A stretch of DNA of 10,417 nucleotides, taken from contig CANRAX010000040.1 in NCBI GenBank assembly GCA_947628635.1, forward strand, positions 1 to 10,417. The letters are read 5' to 3'. The notes under the pieces were generated by a model. That model did not search any database. It was given only the letters and a program-made list of their open reading frames with translations, and was not told the origin of the DNA. Numbering within the stretch: position 1 is the stretch's first letter; every line of letters starts with the position of its first letter. Below, piece after piece: positions 6,212-10,417 of this stretch. Position numbers and translations under genes: made by a program. Source of the DNA: an uncultured Bacilli bacterium. GTDB lineage: Bacteria > Bacillota_I > Bacilli_A > RF39 > UBA660.

Positions 6212-6240
6212 TTTATAATCTTAAAAAAATATGTTATTAT
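6212..6240 (+). promoter_or_regulatory. Putative promoter of yebC
   Basis: TATTAT (6235-6240) is preceded by TG at the extended -10 position (6232-6233), with a weak TTTATA -35 (6212-6217) 17 bases away. The start would be near 6247, leaving a very short leader with GAGGAGG at 6251-6257. This AT-rich tract offers other candidates such as TATAAT at 6214-6219, so the exact site is uncertain. Confidence 0.5.
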
Positions 6241-6264
6241 AGAAAAAAAAGAGGAGGTAATAAT

Positions 6265-6987
6265 ATGAGTGGACACTCAAAATGGGCAACAATACATCGT
6301 AAAAAAGGATTATTAGACGCTGCTCGTGGTAAAGTTTTTCAAAAACTTGCTAAGGAAATAATGGTTGCAACTAGAGGTGGAAGTCCTGACCCTAATCAAA
6401 ATGCCGCCTTACGTTTAGCTGTCGATAAAGCTAAGGCTCAAAATATGCCAAAAGATAATATTCAAAAAGCCATTGAAAAAGCTAGTGGTAATAGTGAAGG
6501 AGCTAATTATGAGTCAGTTCGTTATGAAGGCTATGGTCATGGTGGCGTTGCCTTTATGGTAGATTGTTTAACTGATAATCGTAACAGAACGGCTTCTCAA
6601 GTAAGAAGTGCTTTTACTAAAGCAGGAGGTAATTTAGGAACTGATGGTTCAGTAAGTTATATGTTTAAAAGACTCGGCTCTATTGTTATACCAGCTGATT
6701 ATGATGAAGATACTATTATGATGAGTGTTTTAGACGCCGGAGCGGAAGACTTTGAAAAAGTTGAAAATACCTATATTATCACAACTCCAGCTGATACCTT
6801 TGTAAGTGTACGTGAAGCTTTAGAAAAACAAAATGTTTTAGAATTTTTAGAGTGTGAACTTACTTATGTACCAACCATGGAAGTAACCTTAGATGAAGAA
6901 GGTTGTGAAAAAGTTCATAAATTAGTTGATACTTTAGAAGATTTAGATGATGTTCAAGACGTTTACTATAATTTAAAAGAAGATTAA
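6265..6987 (+). CDS. yebC: YebC/TACO1-family translation factor
   Basis: This 240-residue protein is a full-length YebC/TACO1 family member. It opens MSGHSKWATIHRKK, the family's most conserved block, with the second conserved stretch KLAKEIMVATRGGSPDPNQNAALRLAVDKAKAQNMPKDNI (residues about 28-67). GYGHGGVAFMVDCLTDNRNRT and GGNLGTDGSVSYMF follow in the middle domain. Older annotation calls the family a transcriptional regulator. Work on the mitochondrial homologue TACO1 and on bacterial YebC points to a cytoplasmic factor that helps ribosomes through difficult sequences such as proline runs. GAGGAGG (6251-6257) is 7 bases before the ATG. In many bacteria yebC neighbours ruvC-ruvA-ruvB; here it precedes ruvA but is separated by its own terminator and 250 bases. 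Confidence 0.96.
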   Translation: MSGHSKWATIHRKKGLLDAARGKVFQKLAKEIMVATRGGSPDPNQNAALRLAVDKAKAQNMPKDNIQKAIEKASGNSEGANYESVRYEGYGHGGVAFMVDCLTDNRNRTASQVRSAFTKAGGNLGTDGSVSYMFKRLGSIVIPADYDEDTIMMSVLDAGAEDFEKVENTYIITTPADTFVSVREALEKQNVLEFLECELTYVPTMEVTLDEEGCEKVHKLVDTLEDLDDVQDVYYNLKED

Positions 6988-6992
6988 AATTT

Positions 6993-7033
6993 AAAAGAGC
7001 AATGTAATTTTATAATTTTTACTTGCTTTTTTT
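6993..7033 (+). terminator. Rho-independent terminator of yebC
   Basis: GCAA (6999-7002) pairs with TTGC (7023-7026) and GTAA (7004-7007) with TTAC (7019-7022), with a bulged T between and an AT-rich loop. The stem is extended outward by AAAAGA against the T run. Seven T (7027-7033) follow. It begins 5 bases after the yebC stop. Confidence 0.8.
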
Positions 7034-7081
7034 CAAAAAAATTTCCAAAGCATAATAAAATTAATCTTTAAAAATATTCTT

Positions 7082-7107
7082 AAAAATTGATTTATATCAG
7101 TTTTTTT
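7082..7107. terminator. AT-rich terminator-like hairpin between yebC and ruvA
   Basis: AAAAATTGAT (7082-7091) pairs with ATCAGTTTTT (7096-7105), including one T-G pair, around a TTAT loop, and T continues to 7107. The reverse strand also has a T-rich flank, so it could act in either direction. The stem is almost all A-T, and a chance match in this AT-rich spacer is possible. Confidence 0.4.
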
Positions 7108-7188
7108 CTTTAAAGAAAACTTTTTTGTTTGTAAGAGCTATTTTTTCGCAAATAATATAATAAAGGATAAAGTTAATACCAATGTCAA

Positions 7189-7217
7189 TTGCTAAAAAAA
7201 AGTAATTGTTTTATAAT
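7189..7217 (+). promoter_or_regulatory. Promoter of the ruvA-ruvB-queA operon
   Basis: TTGCTA (7189-7194) and TATAAT (7212-7217) are separated by exactly 17 bases. An imperfect inverted repeat (CAATTGC at 7186-7192 with GTAATTG at 7202-7208) covers the -35 box and spacer. I see no LexA-type CGAAC-N4-GTTCG box, so SOS control is not evident. Confidence 0.75.
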
Positions 7218-7237
7218 ATTAAATGGAAGTGGTTTAG

Positions 7238-7801
7238 ATGTATGACTATATTATAGGAAAAATTACTAATATAAAAAATAATGCTATTGTACTAGATAAT
7301 AATGGAATAGGTTTTTTAATTTACGTTTCAAATCCTTATTCATTTGAACTAGGCAAAGAATATAAAGTTTATATCTATCAGCAAATAAAAGAAGATGAAA
7401 ATTCTCTTTTTGGTTTTAAAACTAGTGAGGAAAAAAATCTTTTCTTAAAATTAATCAGTGTCAAAGGCCTAGGCTGTAAAATGGCCCTACCTATTTTAGC
7501 AGTTGGTTCAATTGATGGAATAATGGACGCTATCGAAAGAGAAAATATCTTATATTTAAAGAAGTTTCCTAAGATTGGAGACAAACTAGCAAAACAAATA
7601 ATTCTTGACTTAAAAGGCAAATTAGAATATATAGGCGTTGGTATCTCTGATACTGAAGTCGATACAATGGAAGAATTAAAAGAAGTATTAATAAATTTAG
7701 GTTACAAAGAAAAAGAAATAAAACCTATTTTAGCTAAAGTTGATACATCTTTATCAATTGAAGACCAAGTTAAAGACGCCTTGAAATTACTTTTAAAATA
7801 A
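7238..7801 (+). CDS. ruvA: Holliday junction branch migration protein RuvA
   Basis: RuvA binds four-way DNA junctions as a tetramer and loads the RuvB motor. The 187-residue protein is close to family length (about 200). It has the N-terminal OB fold (MYDYIIGKI to about residue 63), the tandem helix-hairpin-helix domain with SVKGLGCKMAL (74-84) and FPKIGDKLAKQI (110-121), and a C-terminal three-helix domain III (about 143-187; EELKEVLINLGYKEKEI) that contacts RuvB. The acidic part of the linker is short. The Shine-Dalgarno is weak (GGAAG at 7225-7229). It opens an operon with a small unknown gene 1 base downstream, then ruvB and queA. Confidence 0.96.
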   Translation: MYDYIIGKITNIKNNAIVLDNNGIGFLIYVSNPYSFELGKEYKVYIYQQIKEDENSLFGFKTSEEKNLFLKLISVKGLGCKMALPILAVGSIDGIMDAIERENILYLKKFPKIGDKLAKQIILDLKGKLEYIGVGISDTEVDTMEELKEVLINLGYKEKEIKPILAKVDTSLSIEDQVKDALKLLLK

Positions 7802-7802
7802 T

Positions 7803-8189
7803 ATGAAAATAATTGATTTAAATACTAAAAGAAAAGAAGCTATTTTTAAAGAATTAGAAAGTATGCTTACAGATTTAAGTGCTTACGATATAAAAATATC
7901 TTTACAAATTGCTGATTTAAAAATTTTATATGAAGAATTATTCAAATTATATCAGACAAAAGGGATAATTTATGAATTTAAGTTTGATATTTTAACTTAT
8001 TTTAATGAAATAATTGCTAGTTTCTTAGAAGAGAAAAAAAGTAATTTTTCTTATAATTATTTAAATGATGGGATAAGCTTATGTCAAAGTATTATGTCTC
8101 CAGTTGAAATATCTCATAATGATATAAATAAGGTATTAAAAAAAGCTAAAAGAAAAGTCCAAATGAGGAGGATAATTAATGGAAAATGA
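7803..8189 (+). CDS. Unrecognised small protein encoded between ruvA and ruvB
   Basis: I do not recognise this 128-residue protein. It is rich in Lys, Glu, Ile, Leu and Phe, and its pattern suggests an all-helical soluble fold. The C-terminus is strongly basic (KKAKRKVQMRR), which could contact nucleic acid. There is no signal peptide or membrane segment. It starts 1 base after the ruvA stop with no visible ribosome binding site, so it is probably translated by coupling to ruvA. Its last 11 bases overlap the start of ruvB, and the ruvB ribosome binding site (GAGGAGG, 8165-8171) lies within its coding sequence. Such tight packing argues that it is a real gene. A link to RuvAB is inferred from position alone. 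Confidence 0.7.
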   Translation: MKIIDLNTKRKEAIFKELESMLTDLSAYDIKISLQIADLKILYEELFKLYQTKGIIYEFKFDILTYFNEIIASFLEEKKSNFSYNYLNDGISLCQSIMSPVEISHNDINKVLKKAKRKVQMRRIINGK

Positions 8190-9186
8190 AAGTATTATAA
8201 AAAATTATGATTTGATTGATGATAATACAATTGACAATACTATACGTCCCGAAACTATTGAAGAATATGTTGGTCAAACCGATGTTAAAGATAATATAAA
8301 AATTTTTGTTGAAGCTGCTAAAATGCGTAATGAACCTCTTGATCATGTGCTATTGTATGGCCCTCCTGGCTTAGGAAAGACAACACTTGCTTTTATTATT
8401 GCTCATGAACTTGGTTCAAATATTAAAACCGCTAGTGGTCCAAGCATTGAAAAAAGCGGTGATTTAGCTGCTATTCTTTCCACTTTAGAGCCAGGCGATG
8501 TCTTATTTATTGATGAAATACATCGTATGCCACGTTATATTGAAGAAATTCTTTATCCAGCTATGGAAGATTTTTCTTTAGATATAATAATTGGTAGTGA
8601 AGGAAATAGTCGAAATATAAAAATAGATTTACCACCTTTTACTTTAGTAGGTGCAACTACTAGAGCAGGTGACTTATCTTCTCCTCTAAGAGACCGCTTT
8701 GGTATCGTCTCAAAATTACAATATTATACCGTTGAAGAATTAAGTGCTATTATAAATAGAACTTCTCGTGTTTTACAAATGCCTATTTCTAAAGAAGCTT
8801 CCCTTGAATTAGCCAAAAGAAGTAGAGGAACACCACGTATTGCAAATAGACTTTTTAAACGAGTAAGAGATTTTGCTATGGTTAAGAATTTAACAGAGAT
8901 AGATTTAGCAACAACTGATATAGCTTTAAATCGTCTTAAAATAGATAAAATGGGTTTAGATAATACTGATCATGAATTACTATTAGCTATTATTAATAAA
9001 TTTAATGGTGGACCTGTTGGAATTGAAGCCCTTAGTAGTTCCATAGGTGAAGAAGTGACAACAATAGAAGATGTCTATGAACCATTTCTACTTCAAGCAG
9101 GTCTATTAAAAAGAACTTCTCGTGGTCGAGTAGTAACAGATAAAGCCTATGAGATATTAGGTATAAGTAAAAATAAAAAGGATTGA
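8179..9186 (+). CDS. ruvB: Holliday junction branch migration ATPase RuvB
   Basis: RuvB is the hexameric AAA+ motor that drives branch migration of Holliday junctions with RuvA. The 335-residue protein is normal length. It has the N-terminal RPETIEEYVGQ, Walker A GPPGLGKTT (61-69), Walker B with DEIH (Asp112-His115), sensor 1 region GATTRAG (158-164), the arginine finger in SPLRDRFG (Arg171), and sensor 2 TPRIANR (Arg220). A C-terminal winged helix covers about 260-335 (FNGGPVGIEALSSSIGEE). GAGGAGG (8165-8171) precedes the ATG by 7 bases. It overlaps the upstream small gene by 11 bases and ends in TGA, which supports use of the standard stop code here. queA begins 5 bases downstream. Confidence 0.98.
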   Translation: MENESIIKNYDLIDDNTIDNTIRPETIEEYVGQTDVKDNIKIFVEAAKMRNEPLDHVLLYGPPGLGKTTLAFIIAHELGSNIKTASGPSIEKSGDLAAILSTLEPGDVLFIDEIHRMPRYIEEILYPAMEDFSLDIIIGSEGNSRNIKIDLPPFTLVGATTRAGDLSSPLRDRFGIVSKLQYYTVEELSAIINRTSRVLQMPISKEASLELAKRSRGTPRIANRLFKRVRDFAMVKNLTEIDLATTDIALNRLKIDKMGLDNTDHELLLAIINKFNGGPVGIEALSSSIGEEVTTIEDVYEPFLLQAGLLKRTSRGRVVTDKAYEILGISKNKKD

Positions 9187-9191
9187 TTAAA

Positions 9192-10217
9192 ATGACAATT
9201 GATGAATTTGATTATGAATTAGATGAAAAACTAATTGCTCAAACACCTTTAGAAAAACGAGATACATCTAAATTAATGGTTCTAGATAAAAAAAATGGTT
9301 CAATAGAACACAAACATTTTCCTGATATTTTAGATTACTTAGAAAAAGGAGACACTCTAGTTTTAAATGATACAAAAGTTCTACCAGCCCGCCTAATCGG
9401 TGAAAAAGAACAAACAAAGGCTGTTATTGAACTTTTACTTCTTCATAACATTTCTGATAATAATTGGGAATGCCTTGTAAAACCAGCCCGCCGAGTAAAA
9501 AAAGGAACAGTAGTGTCATTTGGAAATGGTAAACTAAAAGCTAAATGTCTTGAAGAAAAAGATGAAGGAATTAGAATTTTTACTTTTTTGTATAATGGCG
9601 TTTTCTTAGAAATTTTAGATGAACTTGGAACAATGCCTTTACCACCATATATTCATGAAAAGCTTCAAGATCAAAGTAGATATCAAACTGTTTATGCTAA
9701 AGAAATAGGAAGTGCTGCTGCTCCAACAGCCGGACTTCATTTTACGAAAGAATTACTTGAAAAAATTCAACAAAAAGGTGTCAATATTGCATATATTACT
9801 TTACACGTTGGTCTTGGAACCTTTCGACCAGTAAGTGTTACCAAAATAGAAGATCATAAAATGCATAGTGAATATTATCATATATCTCAATCAGTAGCAG
9901 ATCTTTTAAATAAGACAAAGAAAGAAAAGAAAAAAATTATTGCTGTTGGTACTACCTCAACTAGAACTTTAGAAACAGTAATGGCTAAATACAATGAATT
10001 TAGAGAATGTAGTGGTAATACTGATATTTTTATTTATCCGCCTTATAAGTTTAAAGCAATTTCTGCATTAATTACAAATTTCCACTTACCAAAGTCAACT
10101 CTTTTAATGCTTGTTTCGGCCTTTAGTTCTAAAGAGTATATTTTAAATGCATACCAAGAAGCTATAAAAAATAACTATCGTTTTTTCTCTTTTGGTGACG
10201 CTATGCTTATTAAATAA
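9192..10217 (+). CDS. queA: S-adenosylmethionine:tRNA ribosyltransferase-isomerase QueA
   Basis: QueA transfers and rearranges the ribosyl part of SAM onto preQ1 at tRNA position 34, giving epoxyqueuosine in queuosine synthesis. The 341-residue protein has the family blocks: FDYELDEKLIAQTPLEKRDTS near the N-terminus, LNDTKVLPARL (about 58-68), GSAAAPTAGLHFT (173-185), HVGLGTFRPV, VGTTSTRTLE (252-261) and TNFHLPKSTLLML (295-307). The ATG at 9192 is chosen because AAGGA at 9178-9182 is 9 bases upstream and the N-terminus then aligns with QueA. An in-frame TTG at 9183 overlaps the ruvB stop and leaves no room for that ribosome binding site. It ends the ruv operon. tgt, which often follows queA, is not the next gene. 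Confidence 0.97.
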   Translation: MTIDEFDYELDEKLIAQTPLEKRDTSKLMVLDKKNGSIEHKHFPDILDYLEKGDTLVLNDTKVLPARLIGEKEQTKAVIELLLLHNISDNNWECLVKPARRVKKGTVVSFGNGKLKAKCLEEKDEGIRIFTFLYNGVFLEILDELGTMPLPPYIHEKLQDQSRYQTVYAKEIGSAAAPTAGLHFTKELLEKIQQKGVNIAYITLHVGLGTFRPVSVTKIEDHKMHSEYYHISQSVADLLNKTKKEKKKIIAVGTTSTRTLETVMAKYNEFRECSGNTDIFIYPPYKFKAISALITNFHLPKSTLLMLVSAFSSKEYILNAYQEAIKNNYRFFSFGDAMLIK

Positions 10218-10241
10218 AAAGTAAATTAAAATGGTTTGAAG

Positions 10242-10270
10242 AAATCAGTGGTTTTTTAACTGATTTTTTT
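10242..10270 (+). terminator. Rho-independent terminator of the ruvA-queA operon
   Basis: A perfect 8-bp stem (AAATCAGT at 10242-10249 with ACTGATTT at 10259-10266) has a 9-base loop and ends in seven T (10264-10270). It begins 24 bases after the queA stop and isolates the promoter that follows. Confidence 0.88.
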
Positions 10271-10290
10271 GTTTGTGTATAAAAATTTTC

Positions 10291-10321
10291 TTGACAAGAC
10301 CCGTCGGGGGGGGGGTATTAT
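10291..10321 (+). promoter_or_regulatory. Promoter with a G10 tract in its spacer (candidate phase-variable promoter)
   Basis: A consensus -35 box TTGACA (10291-10296) is followed by a GC-rich spacer containing ten consecutive G (10306-10315), then TATTAT (10316-10321) as -10. The spacer is 19 bases as written, two longer than the optimum; eight G would give 17. Alternative -10 boxes further right (TATATA at 10319, TATAAA at 10321) would be worse spaced. A preceding AT-rich stretch could act as an UP element. Confidence 0.7.
10306..10315 (+). repeat. Homopolymeric G10 tract
   Basis: Ten G in a row stand in DNA of about 30% GC, where the longest other G run I see in the window is five. Runs of this length are prone to slipped-strand length changes. 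The tract sits wholly between the -35 and -10 boxes, abutting the -10. Confidence 0.95.
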
Positions 10322-10366
10322 ATAAATAGAAAAAAATAAAGATTGTGTGGAAAAGCTGGTGAAATT

Positions 10367-10417
10367 ATGCATGAAAAACTTAATAAATTTTTATTAGTAA
10401 GCATAATAGTATTAGTT
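10367..10417 (+). CDS. Start of a probably exported or membrane protein (3' end outside window)
   Basis: Only the first 17 codons are visible: MHEKLNKFLLVSIIVLV. Two lysines followed by an uninterrupted run of hydrophobic residues (from Phe8) look like the n- and h-regions of a signal peptide or an N-terminal membrane anchor. The nearest ribosome binding site is GGTGA (10358-10362), 4 bases from the ATG, which is short spacing; GGAAAAG further upstream is an alternative. The overlapping ATG at 10371 meets a stop after eight codons. It would be transcribed from the G10 promoter, with a leader of about 40 bases. The identity of the protein cannot be told from this piece. Confidence 0.6.
   Translation, partial: MHEKLNKFLLVSIIVLV

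Noticed and set aside
6243..6250. A8 tract between promoter and ribosome binding site of yebC as a phase-variation site
   Set aside because: A runs of this length are common in this AT-rich DNA, and yebC is a housekeeping gene.
7186..7208. Inverted repeat CAATTGC/GTAATTG as a separate terminator
   Set aside because: It overlaps the -35 box and spacer of the ruvA promoter and has no good T tract; at most it is an operator-like repeat.
9183..9185. TTG overlapping the ruvB stop as start of queA
   Set aside because: It abuts the AAGGA ribosome binding site with no spacing; the ATG at 9192 has 9-base spacing and aligns with QueA proteins.
9181..9200. Possible code 4 (UGA as Trp), as in many Mollicutes
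   Set aside because: The Trp codons I checked are TGG, and TGA ends ruvB at its expected C-terminus.
1..10417. CRISPR arrays, tRNA or rRNA genes, insertion sequences, attachment sites
   Set aside because: I saw no spaced direct repeats, cloverleaf sequences, transposase-like products or terminal inverted repeats.

Overview
The window is AT-rich chromosomal DNA (roughly 30% GC by eye) from a low-GC Gram-positive bacterium. The gene order rplU-prp-rpmA-obgE, an L27 with an N-terminal extension next to the Prp protease that removes it, strong AAGGAGG ribosome binding sites, and the ruvA-ruvB-queA order all point to Bacillota or Mycoplasmatota. The standard bacterial code fits best: the Trp codons I checked are TGG, and ruvB ends in TGA at its expected C-terminus. 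An uncultured gut-type lineage is plausible, but this is an inference that the sequence alone cannot prove.

Layout: (1) 1-488, the 3' end of an ftsK/spoIIIE-type DNA translocase gene with its gamma domain, closed by a strong terminator. (2) 534-4985, a ribosomal and GTPase operon: promoter, L21 leader RNA, rplU, prp, rpmA, an internal hairpin, an unrecognised 423-residue protein with an HEFRH metallopeptidase-like motif, obgE, a Rossmann/methyltransferase-like protein of unknown function, then a terminator. (3) 4970-5855, a single-gene unit for an HPt-receiver phosphorelay protein whose -35 box lies inside the preceding terminator. It is convergent with a small DUF192-like gene on the minus strand, and the two share a bidirectional terminator. 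(4) 6212-7033, yebC alone with its own promoter and terminator. (5) 7189-10270, ruvA, a small unknown protein, ruvB and queA, tightly packed with overlaps. (6) 10291-10417, a new promoter with a run of ten G between its -35 and -10 boxes, followed by the first 17 codons of a gene that begins like a signal peptide or membrane anchor.

Most genes are translation and genome-maintenance housekeeping: ribosomal proteins L21 and L27, the L27-processing protease, the ribosome-assembly GTPase Obg, the translation factor YebC, Holliday-junction branch migration by RuvAB, chromosome segregation by FtsK, and queuosine tRNA modification by QueA. The most notable item is the poly-G promoter at the right edge. 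Its layout resembles known phase-variable promoters of surface proteins, and the gene it would drive begins with an export-like N-terminus. Second are three proteins without a recognised role embedded in the housekeeping operons (1624-2895, 4204-4887, 7803-8189), and a stand-alone HPt-REC protein with no kinase nearby.
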